DNA from: Oscillospiraceae bacterium
GTDB taxonomy: Bacteria > Bacillota > Clostridia > Oscillospirales > Oscillospiraceae
Direction: 5' to 3'
DNA length: 37,098 nucleotides
Assembly: GCA_015067435.1 (NCBI GenBank)
Contig: SVMM01000025.1
Coordinates: 1 to 37,098, forward strand
The position numbers and the translations under genes were made by a program. The notes below the pieces were generated by a model, which was not told the origin of the DNA, ran no database searches, and worked only from the letters and a program-made list of their open reading frames with translations. Positions 24,805 to 35,503 of the stretch are shown here, in pieces (the first letter of the stretch is position 1; the number at the start of each line of letters is the position of its first letter).

Positions 24805-24853
24805 AAAATCAACCGTAAGAAAACGTACTTCACGTTTCTTTACGATTGATTTT
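24805..24853 (-). repeat. Long imperfect inverted repeat at the right end of the element
   Basis: 22-base arms (24805-24826 / 24832-24853) match at 19 of 22 positions around a 5-base centre. On the minus strand it is followed by TTT after the T-rich arm, so it could terminate transcripts coming from rnc. It also contains AAACGTGAAG (24828-24837 complement), which recurs inverted at 13782-13791 near the other end, so a recombinase-binding role is possible. Confidence 0.55.
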
Positions 24854-24863
24854 ACAGGTAGCC

Positions 24864-24877
24864 CGGTTTTTTCGATT
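24864..24877. repeat. Right 14-bp direct repeat (attR-like)
   Basis: Identical to 13752-13765. It lies between the element's terminal inverted repeat and the rnc terminator, and is followed by a T7 tract that would have continued the phased A/T tracts of the intact site. Confidence 0.75.
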
Positions 24878-24913
24878 TTTTTCAGTGGCGCGTCCCGACA
24901 GGCGCGGGCAGGG

Positions 24914-24938
24914 AAAAAGCGGCTCCCCGAGAGCCGCT
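24914..24938 (-). terminator. Intrinsic terminator of the acpP-rnc transcript
   Basis: 8-bp GC-rich stem (24918-24925 / 24931-24938) with a 5-base loop and a U-run read from 24918-24914 on the minus strand, directly after the rnc stop. Confidence 0.88.
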
Positions 24939-25625
24939 CTACACGTCGCCGCCGAGCTTTTCCAGCGCGTCCCGCGCCGCCATCTGCTCGGCCTCCTTCT
25001 TGCTGCGTCCGCTGCCGCTGCCCGCGACCTCGTCGCCCAGCAGAACCGAGACGCTGAACGTCTTGGCGTGATCGGGCCCCGTCTCGCCGGTGAGGCGGTA
25101 GACGACGGTCCTGCCCGGCTTGCGCTGCACGAGCTCCTGCAGCGCGGTCTTGTAGTCGAGGCGCTTTTCCGCTGCGCGCACCTCGGTCGCGTCGTCGAGC
25201 AGCAGCCGGTGGATCAGCGCGCTCGCCGCCTCGATCCCGCCGTCGAGATACACCGCGGCGATCACCGCCTCGGTGGCGTCGGCAAGGATGGACGCGCGCT
25301 CGCGCCCGCCGCCCGCCTCCTCGCCGTGGCCGAGGCAGAGGTATCTGCCCAGATCGATGCGCTGGGCGACCTCGTAGAGGCTCTCCTCGCACACGAGGCG
25401 CGCGCGGATGCGCGTCAGCTCGCCCTCGGGCGAATCCGGGCGGCGCCGGAAGAGGAACTCCGCGGTCACGAATCCGAGCACGCTGTCGCCCAGAAACTCC
25501 AGACGCTCGTTGCTCGTCGCCTCGGCGCCGCGGTGCTCGTTGGCATAGGAGCTGTGGCGCAGCGCCTCGCGCAGAAGCTCCTGATTCTCGAACCGGTAGC
25601 CCAGCGCGTCCTCCAATGCCCGCAT
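24939..25625 (-). CDS. rnc: Ribonuclease III (228 aa)
   Basis: Catalytic endonuclease domain with the signature 'NERLEFLGDSVLGFVTAEFL', 'HSSYANEH' and the second metal-binding region 'ILADATEAVIAAVYLDGG'. It is followed by a double-stranded RNA-binding domain ending 'GSGSGRSKKEAEQMAARDALEKL'. It processes rRNA precursors and structured mRNAs. In many Firmicutes smc and ftsY follow; here the next thing is the terminator and then the integrated element. Confidence 0.97.
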   Translation of the reverse strand: MRALEDALGYRFENQELLREALRHSSYANEHRGAEATSNERLEFLGDSVLGFVTAEFLFRRRPDSPEGELTRIRARLVCEESLYEVAQRIDLGRYLCLGHGEEAGGGRERASILADATEAVIAAVYLDGGIEAASALIHRLLLDDATEVRAAEKRLDYKTALQELVQRKPGRTVVYRLTGETGPDHAKTFSVSVLLGDEVAGSGSGRSKKEAEQMAARDALEKLGGDV

Positions 25626-25655
25626 GACTTCCCCTCCCCTGCAAATAATGATTTT

Positions 25656-25679
25656 GATGCCCCGCTTTCGCGGGGCATC
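25656..25679 (-). other. Hairpin between acpP and rnc
   Basis: Perfect 10-bp stem (25656-25665 / 25670-25679) with a GAAA loop on the minus strand and no U-run. It lies on the message upstream of rnc, so it could be an RNase III autoregulatory cleavage site or a stability element for acpP mRNA. Confidence 0.5.
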
Positions 25680-25687
25680 TTCACGTG

Positions 25688-25936
25688 TTACTGATTGAGC
25701 TTACCGCTTAAAAATTTCACACAGTCGCCGACCGTCTTGAGCTGCGCGAGGTCGTCCTCCTGAATCTCGTCGAGATCAAATTCCTCCTCCATCGCCATCA
25801 CGAGCTCCACCAGATCGACGGAATCCGCGCCGAGGTCGTCCGTGAACGAGCTCGACATGGTAATCTCCTCCGCGTTGAGCGCGAACTGCTCTGCGATCAA
25901 GCTCTGAAGCGTACTGAAAATCTCTTCCGGGGCCAT
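25688..25936 (-). CDS. acpP: Acyl carrier protein (82 aa)
   Basis: Small acidic protein with the phosphopantetheine attachment motif '[20 protein letters not shown]' (Ser in DSVD). It carries growing acyl chains in fatty acid synthesis. It lies between plsX and rnc, as in many Firmicutes, and has its own strong promoter. Confidence 0.96.
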   Translation of the reverse strand: MAPEEIFSTLQSLIAEQFALNAEEITMSSSFTDDLGADSVDLVELVMAMEEEFDLDEIQEDDLAQLKTVGDCVKFLSGKLNQ

Positions 25937-25983
25937 TGGAATCTCCTCCTGACAGGAATTGGTTTTGCCTTTCTATGCCCCTG

Positions 25984-26012
25984 ATGGTACAACAAAGAAC
26001 AGGATGTGTCAA
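25984..26012 (-). promoter_or_regulatory. Promoter of acpP-rnc
   Basis: -35 TTGACA (26007-26012), 17-base spacer, -10 TACCAT (25984-25989) on the minus strand, in the 108-base gap after plsX. Confidence 0.8.
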
Positions 26013-26044
26013 TAGCCTTTCGCAAAAAATGTCACACCTTTGTA

Positions 26045-27082
26045 TCAGCCATTCTCCCGCGCCCTGTCCGGCCGCATTTTGTCAATATCGCGCGCGATAT
26101 CGTCCGCGATGCCGCTGCGCGCGACCTCGACCGCCTGGCGCACCGCGTTGCAGAACGCGGTCTCGTTCGACGAGCCGTGCGCCTTGACGACGGGTTTGGA
26201 GATGCCCAGCAGCGCCGTGCCGCCGACCTCGTTGGGGTCGAGCGTCTTCTTAAAGTCCGAAAGGCCGCCCTTGAGCAGCAGCGCCGCAAGCTTCGTGCCC
26301 GCGTTTTTGAGCAGCATGCCCTTGAGCATCCCGCCCAGCAGCTTGCCCGCGCCCTCGATGGTCTTGAGCATGACGTTGCCGGAGAAGCCGTCGCAGACGA
26401 TGACGTCGCACGCGCCGAGCAGCGCCTCCTTCGCCTCCACGTTGCCGACGAAGTTCAGATTGCCGTTCTCATGCGCCTCGCGGAGCTTCTGATACGTCTC
26501 GCGGCGCAGCGCGTCGCCCTTCTCCTCCTCCGCGCCGATGTTCAAGAGGCCCACGCGGGGCTTCTCGACGCCCAGCACCTTTGCGGCATAGTAGCTGCCG
26601 AGATACGCGAATTGCAGCAGGTATTCCACCGTGCACTCCGCGTTCGCGCCGCAGTCCAGCAGCACCGCGCGCCCCGTCGCCGTGGGGATCGTGGGCGCCA
26701 GCGCCGCCCTGCGCAGGCCGCGCACGCGCTTGACCACCAGCGTCGCGCCGGAAAGCAGCGCGCCGGTGCTTCCGGCAGAGACGAAGCCGTCCGCCTCGCC
26801 GTCCCGCACCATGTTGAGGCCCACGGTCAGCGAGGAACCCGGCTTTTTCTTGAACGCCGTCGCGGGATCGTCCGCGATCTCCACGACCTCCGTCGCGTTC
26901 CGCACCGTCACGCCCGCGGGCAGGGCGCTCTGCCCCGCCTGACGCAGCGCGTCCGTGATCGCGCTCTCGCGCCCGACGAGGACGATCTCCACATCGCCGT
27001 ATTTCTCCCGCGCGAGCAGCGCGCCCTTCACGGGGGCGAGCGGCGCGAAATCGCCGCCCATCGCGTCGATGGCAATTTTCAT
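26045..27082 (-). CDS. plsX: Phosphate acyltransferase PlsX (345 aa)
   Basis: Begins with the family signature 'MKIAIDAMGGDFAPLAPVKG' and contains 'GFVSAGSTGALLSGAT', 'VLLDCGANAECTVEYLLQFA' and 'GFSGNVMLKTIEGAGK'. It converts acyl-ACP to acyl-phosphate, the first step of the PlsX/PlsY phospholipid route, at the inner face of the membrane. Standard length, AAGGAGAG before the ATG, 34 bases after trmFO and followed by acpP, whose product supplies its substrate. Confidence 0.97.
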   Translation of the reverse strand: MKIAIDAMGGDFAPLAPVKGALLAREKYGDVEIVLVGRESAITDALRQAGQSALPAGVTVRNATEVVEIADDPATAFKKKPGSSLTVGLNMVRDGEADGFVSAGSTGALLSGATLVVKRVRGLRRAALAPTIPTATGRAVLLDCGANAECTVEYLLQFAYLGSYYAAKVLGVEKPRVGLLNIGAEEEKGDALRRETYQKLREAHENGNLNFVGNVEAKEALLGACDVIVCDGFSGNVMLKTIEGAGKLLGGMLKGMLLKNAGTKLAALLLKGGLSDFKKTLDPNEVGGTALLGISKPVVKAHGSSNETAFCNAVRQAVEVARSGIADDIARDIDKMRPDRARENG

Positions 27083-27116
27083 ATGTACTCTCCTTACCGG
27101 CGCGGCGCGCCGTCCT

Positions 27117-28447
27117 TCACTCCGTTACGTCCGCCAGCACGTCCTCGCGCATGGCGTCGATGATCGTCAGCGAGCGGCGGGACAGCTCCGCGTTTTTGTT
27201 GCGCTTGCCCTTGACGCGGCAGCCCAGCGGCGGAATGATGCCGAAGTTGATGTTCATCGGCTGGAAATCCGCCACGCCCTGATTGCTGACGTACAGCCCC
27301 AGCGCGCCGATGGCGGTCTCCTGCGGGAAGTCGAGCGGCTCCCGCCCCTCCATTCGGCGCGCCAGCTCCACCGCGGCGAGGAAGCCGGACGCCGACGACT
27401 CGACGTAGCCCTCCACGCCGGTCATCTGCCCCGCAAAGACGATGCGCGGCTCGGCAACCAGACGGTAGTAGCGGTCCAGCAGGCGAGGGGAGTCAAGATA
27501 GGTGTTGCGGTGCATGACGCCGTAGCGCACGAACTCCGCGTCGTGCAGCGCTGGGATCATGGAGAACACGCGCCTCTGCTCCGAAAAGCGCAGATGCGTC
27601 TGGAAGCCGACGAGGTTATAGACGCTGCCGTCGGCGTTGTCGCGGCGCAGCTGCACCACGGCGTACGGCTCGCGCCCCGTCTTCGGGTCCTTGAGGCCGC
27701 GCGGCTTGAGCGGACCGTAGCGCAGCGTATTTTGCCCGCGGCGCGCCATGACCTCGACGGGCATGCAGCCCTCGAACACCTGCTTGTCCTCAAAGCCGTG
27801 GACGGGCGCTTCCTCCGCCGTCGTCAGCGCCACCCAGAACGCGGCATACTCCTCCTCGCTCATCGGGCAGTTTACATAATCCGCCGTCCCGCGGTCGTAG
27901 CGCGAGGCAAACCACGCGAAGTCCATGTCCACGCTCTCAAACGTGACAAGCGGCGCGGCTGCGTCGAAAAAGTGCAGGGTGTGCTCCTCCCCGCCGCCGA
28001 TGCGGCGCACGATGGCGTCCGCCATCGCGTCGCTCGTCAGCGGGCCGGTGGCGACGATGACCTCGCCCTGTTCGGGAATCTCCGTCACCTCGCCGTCGAC
28101 GACGGTGATGTTGGGGTGGCTGCGCAGGCGCTCGGTCACGCGCCGCGAAAAGCCGTTGCGATCGACGGCGAGCGCGCCGCCCGCCTCGACCCGCGTTTCA
28201 TCCGCGCATTGCAGGATCAGGGAATCCAGCCGGCGCAGCTCCTCCTTGAGGAGGCCCACCGCGTTTTCCAGCTGATCCGAGCGCAGGGAGTTGGAGCAGA
28301 CCAGCTCCGCGAAATCGTCCGTATGGTGCGCGGGGGTGCGCTTGTGCGGCTTCATCTCCATCAGCGTCACGGCAACGCCGCGCCGCGCCAGCTGCCACGC
28401 GCACTCGCTGCCGGCGAGCCCCGCGCCGATCACTGTTGCTTCTTTCT

Positions 28448-28451
<4 letters not shown>
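27117..28451 (-). CDS. trmFO: Methylenetetrahydrofolate-tRNA (uracil-54-C5)-methyltransferase TrmFO (444 aa)
   Basis: FAD-binding GidA-like protein: 'ATVIGAGLAGSECAWQLARRG' at the N-terminus, then 'HHTDDFAELVCSNSLRSDQL', a TrmFO hallmark with the active-site Cys, and 'GCMPVEVMARRG' and 'GQMTGVEGYVESSASG'. It makes ribothymidine-54 in tRNA with folate as carbon donor. The start overlaps the topA stop as ATGA (28448-28451), so it is translationally coupled to topA, a common pairing in Firmicutes. Confidence 0.97.
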
Positions 28452-30769
<2,318 letters not shown>

Positions 30770-30778
30770 AACGGTATC

Positions 30779-31990
30779 CTACTCCTCAATCAGTTCTACA
30801 TTCAATGAAAAGCGCTTGCCGCCGCTCTGGGCGACATAGCCCTCGATTTCCAGCATGGTCAGCGCGGAGAGCACGCGCCGCGTGGGCAGCTCCGCCGCCT
30901 CGATCAGGTCGTCGACCTGCATCTCGCCGTCGCGCAGCGTCTTGACGATGCGCACCTGATCGTCCGTCAGGTCGGTCTTTCCCGCGCGCACGTCCAGCGT
31001 CGGCAGCTTCTCCCGCTCCGCCTTCGCCTCCGCCCTGGCCTCCTCGTCCTCCCGGCGCGCCTGATAGCCGAGGGAATGGGGCAGTTCGACGCGCGTACAG
31101 CGCAGCTTGTGTGGGAAGCGCGCCTCGTACGCCCACAGTATGTCCCCGCTGTCCGCGACCAGCGCCGCCGCGCCGTCCGCGATCAGGCGGTTGCAGCCGC
31201 GGCTCGCCGGTGCATTGATGGCGCCGGGCACGGCGTAGACGTCGCGCCCCTGCTCCAGCGCGGTGCGCGCGGTGATGAGCGCGCCGCTGCGCTCCGGCGC
31301 CTCCACCACAACGGTCGCGAGGCACAGGCCGCTGATGATGCGGTTGCGCACCGGGAAGTGCGCGCCGACGGCGGCGGTTCCCGGCGGATATTCGGACACC
31401 AGCGCGCCCGCGGCGGCAATGTCGCGGTAAAGCCCCGCGTTCTCGCGCGGGTAGACCACGTCGACGCCGCAGCCCAGCACCGCCACGGTCTTCCCGCCGG
31501 CGCGCAGCGCGCCGCGATGCGCCGCGGAGTCGATGCCGCTGGCGGCGCCGGAGACGATCAGCGCCCCCTGCTTCGCCATCTCATAGGCGAGCGTCTCCGC
31601 CGTGGCGATGCCGTAGGGCGTCGCGCCGCGCGTGCCCACCATCGCGATGGCGGCCTCCTCGTCGACAAGCGGCAGCCGCCCCTTGACGTACAGTAAAACC
31701 GGCGGCTCGTAGATGTTGCTCAGGCGCACGGGATAGTCCGCGTCCTGCATCGTCAGGATGCGCACGCCCAGACGCTCGCACTCGCCGAGGATGCGGTCCG
31801 CCTCCGCGGTGCTCTTGTCCGAGAGCGCGTCCGCCAGCTTCGGCGTCATACCCTCGGCGAGCAGCAGATCGTCCCGCTCGGCGTACCAGATGTTCTCCGG
31901 GTCGCCGAAGTGCTGCAAAAGCCGCAGCTTCATTCCCGTCGGCAGCCCCTTGCATTCGCTCAGCCACAGCCAGTATTTGATACCCGCCAT
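30779..31990 (-). CDS. dprA: DNA processing protein DprA/Smf (403 aa)
   Basis: Central Rossmann-like domain with 'AMVGTRGATPYG', 'IVSGAASGIDSAAHRGAL', 'GCGVDVVYPRENAGLY' and 'HFPVRNRIISGLCLATVVVE', preceded by a helical N-terminal region. A C-terminal winged helix is present ('VDDLIEAAELPTRRVLSALT'). It loads RecA on incoming single-stranded DNA during natural transformation and is widely kept even in non-competent species. Same transcript as the RNA methyltransferase (13-base gap) and topA. Confidence 0.95.
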   Translation of the reverse strand: MAGIKYWLWLSECKGLPTGMKLRLLQHFGDPENIWYAERDDLLLAEGMTPKLADALSDKSTAEADRILGECERLGVRILTMQDADYPVRLSNIYEPPVLLYVKGRLPLVDEEAAIAMVGTRGATPYGIATAETLAYEMAKQGALIVSGAASGIDSAAHRGALRAGGKTVAVLGCGVDVVYPRENAGLYRDIAAAGALVSEYPPGTAAVGAHFPVRNRIISGLCLATVVVEAPERSGALITARTALEQGRDVYAVPGAINAPASRGCNRLIADGAAALVADSGDILWAYEARFPHKLRCTRVELPHSLGYQARREDEEARAEAKAEREKLPTLDVRAGKTDLTDDQVRIVKTLRDGEMQVDDLIEAAELPTRRVLSALTMLEIEGYVAQSGGKRFSLNVELIEE

Positions 31991-32003
31991 TGCATCCTCC
32001 GTT

Positions 32004-32765
32004 TCACCGAACCATTTCCCACAGCATGATCGCCGCCGCGGTCGCGGCGTTGAGCGATTCGCAGCGCGCGCTCATGGGGATGCGCGCCGTCCGGTCGCAC
32101 AGCGAGAGCACCGCCTCGCTCAGTCCGCGCCCCTCGCTGCCGACGGCGACCGCGGCGCGCGAGAGGTCAAGCTCGCGCAGGGAGACCGTGTCCCCACGCA
32201 GCGCCGTGCCGTAGAGCGGGATACCGCTCGTTTTCAGCAGCGCGGCAAGCTCCTCCGCCGTACAGCTCCACACGCTCGCGCGGAACACCGCGCCCATCGT
32301 GGCGCGCACGGTTTTGGGGTTGTAGAGGTCGGCGCAGCCGTTCAGCAAAAACACGCCTTCGCAGTCGAAGGCGTCCGCCGTGCGCAGGATCGTGCCGACG
32401 TTGCCGGGGTCCTGCACGCCGTCGAGCACAAGATAGCGCGAGCCGTCCAGCCGCTCGGGCAGGGCGGGGCGTTGCAGCGCCGCGGTGAACAGCGCGCCCT
32501 GCGGCGTCTCCGCCGGACTGACCGAGCGCATCAGCTCGTCGCTCACGCGCACCGTGCGCACGCCCTCCGGCAGCTCCGGCAGCGTCACGCCCTCCGCGAC
32601 GACGACGGTCTTGAGCGGCGCGTTCCACCTGACCGCCTCGGCGAGCAGCTTGACCCCGTCGCCGAGATATTCTCCGCACCCGTCGCGGTACGCGCGGGAG
32701 GAGGCGAGCTTGCGCAGATGCGTCAAAAGCGCGTTGTGACGGCTCGTGATGACCTCGATCGGCAT
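32004..32765 (-). CDS. SpoU/TrmH-family RNA 2'-O-methyltransferase (253 aa)
   Basis: An N-terminal substrate-binding domain (to about residue 100) is followed by a SPOUT trefoil-knot domain with motif 1 'DGVQDPGNVGTILRTADAF', motif 2 'VAVGSEGRGLSEAV' and motif 3 'IPMSARCESLNAATAAAIM'. The Asn and Arg of motif 1, Glu of motif 2 and Asn of motif 3 are all present. It methylates a ribose 2'-OH in rRNA or tRNA. It resembles RlmB/YsgA-type enzymes, but the target cannot be assigned by eye. First gene of the dprA-topA-trmFO-plsX transcript. Confidence 0.88.
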   Translation of the reverse strand: MPIEVITSRHNALLTHLRKLASSRAYRDGCGEYLGDGVKLLAEAVRWNAPLKTVVVAEGVTLPELPEGVRTVRVSDELMRSVSPAETPQGALFTAALQRPALPERLDGSRYLVLDGVQDPGNVGTILRTADAFDCEGVFLLNGCADLYNPKTVRATMGAVFRASVWSCTAEELAALLKTSGIPLYGTALRGDTVSLRELDLSRAAVAVGSEGRGLSEAVLSLCDRTARIPMSARCESLNAATAAAIMLWEMVR

Positions 32766-32788
32766 GGTCTCCGCTCCTCCCCCGATAC

Positions 32789-32817
32789 ATTATAAAATAA
32801 GCTAAACAAAGAGACAA
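32789..32817 (-). promoter_or_regulatory. Promoter of the SpoU-dprA-topA-trmFO-plsX operon
   Basis: -35 TTGTCT (32812-32817), 17-base spacer, perfect -10 TATAAT (32789-32794) on the minus strand, 23 bases ahead of the start codon, so the leader is very short. Confidence 0.82.
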
Positions 32818-32884
32818 TAGCACAAGACTTTTTCAAATGCAAGAACAAATTGCGCGCATCGGCAAGATTTCTCCGCAAAAAGCG

Positions 32885-32916
32885 TCAAAAACGGCGAGCC
32901 TCGCGGCTCGCCGTTT
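32885..32916 (-). terminator. Intrinsic terminator of secG
   Basis: 12-bp stem (32889-32900 / 32905-32916) with a GCGA loop; the minus-strand transcript ends in TTTTT. It lies 15 bases after the secG stop. Confidence 0.88.
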
Positions 32917-32930
32917 CAGATTGTCGGGAA

Positions 32931-33158
32931 TCAGATCATGTTGAGGATCAGCGTCAGGATGATGAACACCGCGCCGACCCACTTCGTGGCGCGCGCAAGC
33001 TTCGCGTCGAGCGACTTCGCCTTGTTCTTGGACATAAAGCTGTCCGCCACACCGCCGATGGCGCCGGAAAGACCCGCGGACTTACCGGACTGGATCAGCA
33101 CAACGGCGATCACGAAAAGGCCGCACAGCACCTGCAAAATCATCACAAACAGTTTCAT
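32931..33158 (-). CDS. secG: Preprotein translocase subunit SecG (75 aa)
   Basis: Two membrane helices ('FVMILQVLCGLFVIAVVLIQ' and 'VGAVFIILTLILNM') joined by the typical 'SGKSAGLSGAIGG' Gly/Ser loop and a 'DSFMSKNKAKSLDAKLARAT' cytosolic stretch. An accessory SecYEG subunit that assists protein export. It is a single-gene unit with its own promoter and terminator. Confidence 0.95.
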   Translation of the reverse strand: MKLFVMILQVLCGLFVIAVVLIQSGKSAGLSGAIGGVADSFMSKNKAKSLDAKLARATKWVGAVFIILTLILNMI

Positions 33159-33221
33159 GGAACGCTAACCTCCGTTATTTTGACCATGCGGATAGACCCC
33201 GCATTTTTAATCGCAGGGGAT

Positions 33222-33250
33222 ATGCTAACACATCTTTTTCGGAAATGCAA
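33222..33250 (-). promoter_or_regulatory. Promoter of secG
   Basis: -35 TTGCAT (33245-33250), 17-base spacer, -10 TAGCAT (33222-33227) on the minus strand, 63 bases before the secG start. Confidence 0.72.
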
Positions 33251-33292
33251 GAGTTATTTTCGAAATTTCGGCGTTTTCGGCGCGTTTCGGCG

Positions 33293-33892
33293 TTATTCCT
33301 CCGTCTGCTCCTCCGCCGCGGCGGCCGCCTCCGGCTGTTCTCCGTCCTCGGCGTCCTCCGGCTTCGCGGGATCGCCGCTTTCCAGCTCGGCGATGATCTC
33401 CTGCGAGCGGCGGATGGCGCGCACGATGTCCGCCACCGCCTCCGGCGCGTCGTCGCCGCATTTCGCGGCGTACCACTCGCCGAGCGCCTGGCAGTTTTTC
33501 TCCATGCTCCGCTTCTCGCTGAGGATCGTGAGATTTGCCTTGGCGCTGTCCTTGAGCGCGCCTGCCTTCTCGCCGGCGCGGTCGATCAGCGCGCCGGCCT
33601 TGCCGCCCGCGACGTTTCTCAGCGCCGCAGCCTTCCCGCCGGCATAGTCCATCAACGTGCCCGCCTTATCGCCCGCGTAATCCTTGAGCGCGACCGCCTT
33701 TTCGCTGGCGCGGTCGATCAGCGCGCCGGCCTTGCCGCCCGCGTAATCCTTGAAAGCGACCGCCTTTTCTCCTGCGATCTCCATAAACTCCGCCGTCTTG
33801 CCGCCCGCGGCGTTCGCGGCGTCCTGCGCCTTCTCCGTGGCGTTGTAGGCGGCGTTCTGCGCCTTGCGCTTGAGCTCTTCCAAATTCGGCAT
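33293..33892 (-). CDS. Hendecad-repeat (LEA-like) helical protein of unknown function (199 aa)
   Basis: ATG 33892 follows AAAGGAG. After a short 'MPNLEELKRKAQNAAYNATE' start, eight consecutive 11-residue units can be read with consensus G-x-K-A-x-A-L-x-D-x-A: GGKTAEFMEIA, GEKAVAFKDYA, GGKAGALIDRA, SEKAVALKDYA, GDKAGTLMDYA, GGKAAALRNVA, GGKAGALIDRA, GEKAGALKDSA. The 33-base DNA units are partly near-identical (for example around 33580 and 33711), implying recent duplication. A helical domain ('EKNCQALGEWYAAKCGDD') and a Glu/Ala-rich acidic tail follow. Such hendecads make right-handed or amphipathic helices, as in LEA group 3 and apolipoprotein-like proteins that coat membranes or proteins. 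No signal peptide. It lies 16 bases after glpK, so is likely co-transcribed. Function unknown. Confidence 0.75.
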   Translation of the reverse strand: MPNLEELKRKAQNAAYNATEKAQDAANAAGGKTAEFMEIAGEKAVAFKDYAGGKAGALIDRASEKAVALKDYAGDKAGTLMDYAGGKAAALRNVAGGKAGALIDRAGEKAGALKDSAKANLTILSEKRSMEKNCQALGEWYAAKCGDDAPEAVADIVRAIRRSQEIIAELESGDPAKPEDAEDGEQPEAAAAAEEQTEE

Positions 33893-33908
33893 CGTCTGTC
33901 CGCTCCTT

Positions 33909-35420
33909 TCAGTTCTTTTCCACCCAGCCGCAGGCGCATTGCACCGCGCGCTTCCAGCCGCGATAGATCTCCTCGCACTCAAACTGCTCGCGCTGCGGAC
34001 GGAACACCTTCGCGCTCTCGCGCACCGCGCGCACCTCGCCCGGATCCTTCCACAGCCCGACCGCGAGGCCCGCCAGCGCCGCCGCGCCGAACGCCGTCGT
34101 CTCCACCATGGCGGGACGGTCGACGGGGATGCGCAGCAGATCGGCCTGGAACTGCATCATCAGGTCGCTGACGCTCGCGCCGCCATCGACGCGCAGGATC
34201 GAGATCTCGCAGCCCGCGTCCTGCCGCATCGCGGTCATCAGATCCGTCACCTGATAGGCGATGGATTCCAGCACCGCGCGGGCAAAGTGCGCGCGCGACG
34301 TGCCGCGCGTCATGCCCACGACGCAGCCGCGGGCGTACATATCCCAGTACGGCGCGCCGAGGCCGGTGAACGCCGGCACAAGGTAGACCCCGCCGGTGTC
34401 CGGCACGCTCTCGGCGAGGGTATCGCACTCCGGCGCGCTTGAGATCAGGTGCATCTCATCGCGCAGCCACTGGATCGCGCTGCCGGCGTTGAACACGCTG
34501 CCCTCCAGCGCGTAGGTCGTCTGCCCGTTCACGTTCCACGCGACGCTCGTCACCAGGCCCGCGCGGGATCGCACCGGCTTGTCGCCGACGTTCATCAGCG
34601 TGAAGCAGCCCGTGCCGTAGGTGTTCTTCGCCTGCCCGCGCTCGTGGCAGCCCTGTCCGAACAGCGCGGACTGCTGGTCGCCCGCCGCGCCGCACACCGG
34701 CACGCCCGCAAGGTCCTCCAGCCCCTCCACGCCCTCGGCGACGACGCCGTAGACCTCGGAGTTGCCCACGGGCTTCGGGAGCATGGACATCGGGATGTTC
34801 AGGAGCCTGCACAGCTCCTCGTCCCACGTGAGCGTGTGGATGTTGAAGAGCATCGTGCGCGAGGCGTTGGAGTAGTCCGTGACGTGCGCCTTGCCGCCGG
34901 TGAGCTTCCAGATGAGCCACGTTTCCACCGTGCCAAACAGCAGCTCGCCGCGCTCCGCCTTCTCGCGCGCGCCGGGCACGTTGTCCAGCAGCCACTTGAT
35001 CTTCGTGCCGGAGAAATAGGCATCGATCAGAAGCCCCGTCTTCTCCGCCACCAGCTCGCTCACGCCGTGATGCTCGCGCACGAGCGCGTCGCAGATGTCC
35101 GCCGTGCGGCGGCACTGCCAGACGATGGCGTTGTAAATGGGCTTGCCCGTCGCCTTTTCCCAGACGATGGTCGTCTCGCGCTGGTTGGTGATGCCGATGC
35201 CCGCAACCTCGTCGGCAAGGCCGGACTCCCGCAGCGCCTGCGCCGCGACCATGCGCTGCGTGCCCCAGATCTCCAGCGGGTCATGCTCCACCCAGCCGGG
35301 CTTGGGGTAGATCTGCGTGAAATCGTGCTGCGCCTTGGCGACGATTTTCCCCGCCTTGTCAAACAGGATCGCGCGCGAGCTGGTCGTGCCCTGATCGAGA
35401 GCCAGAATGTACTTTTTCAT
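33909..35420 (-). CDS. glpK: Glycerol kinase (503 aa)
   Basis: FGGY-family kinase of normal length. '[20 protein letters not shown]' (phosphate loop), '[19 protein letters not shown]', '[16 protein letters not shown]', '[16 protein letters not shown]' and '[20 protein letters not shown]' are all characteristic of GlpK. It phosphorylates glycerol to sn-glycerol 3-phosphate in the cytosol. ATG 35420 is preferred (AGGGGG six bases upstream; gives the standard N-terminus) over an ATG 18 bases earlier. No glpF or glpD neighbour is in the window. It is divergent from a lipase-like hydrolase whose product could be glycerol. Confidence 0.97.
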   Translation of the reverse strand: MKKYILALDQGTTSSRAILFDKAGKIVAKAQHDFTQIYPKPGWVEHDPLEIWGTQRMVAAQALRESGLADEVAGIGITNQRETTIVWEKATGKPIYNAIVWQCRRTADICDALVREHHGVSELVAEKTGLLIDAYFSGTKIKWLLDNVPGAREKAERGELLFGTVETWLIWKLTGGKAHVTDYSNASRTMLFNIHTLTWDEELCRLLNIPMSMLPKPVGNSEVYGVVAEGVEGLEDLAGVPVCGAAGDQQSALFGQGCHERGQAKNTYGTGCFTLMNVGDKPVRSRAGLVTSVAWNVNGQTTYALEGSVFNAGSAIQWLRDEMHLISSAPECDTLAESVPDTGGVYLVPAFTGLGAPYWDMYARGCVVGMTRGTSRAHFARAVLESIAYQVTDLMTAMRQDAGCEISILRVDGGASVSDLMMQFQADLLRIPVDRPAMVETTAFGAAALAGLAVGLWKDPGEVRAVRESAKVFRPQREQFECEEIYRGWKRAVQCACGWVEKN

Positions 35421-35503
35421 GGATTTCCCCCTGTTCATTTATAAGAATCTGTGATAAAATGGCTTAGTTGGAATGATTATAACACAAGGAGGTACATATT
35501 GCT

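Larger units (their letters stand above)
13752..24877. mobile_element. ~11.1-kb integrated element (cryptic prophage-like) between rnc and rpmG
   Basis: Bounded by a perfect 14-bp direct repeat (13752-13765 and 24864-24877). Everything between is accessory: an IS30-type transposase, an XRE repressor with a divergent operator, two small membrane proteins, a methyltransferase/polyvalent-protein fusion, an HNH-like protein, a small HTH protein and a small acidic coiled-coil protein. Everything outside is core housekeeping. Terminase, portal, capsid and tail genes are absent, and no tyrosine or serine integrase is seen. I read it as a prophage reduced by internal deletion, or a phage satellite. 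Confidence 0.8.

Noticed and set aside
13766-24863. A tyrosine or serine integrase for the element
   Set aside because: None of the reading frames shows the catalytic patterns of either family.
33560-33800. 33-base repeats resembling a short repeat array
   Set aside because: They are coding repeats in frame with the 11-residue units, without unique spacers.
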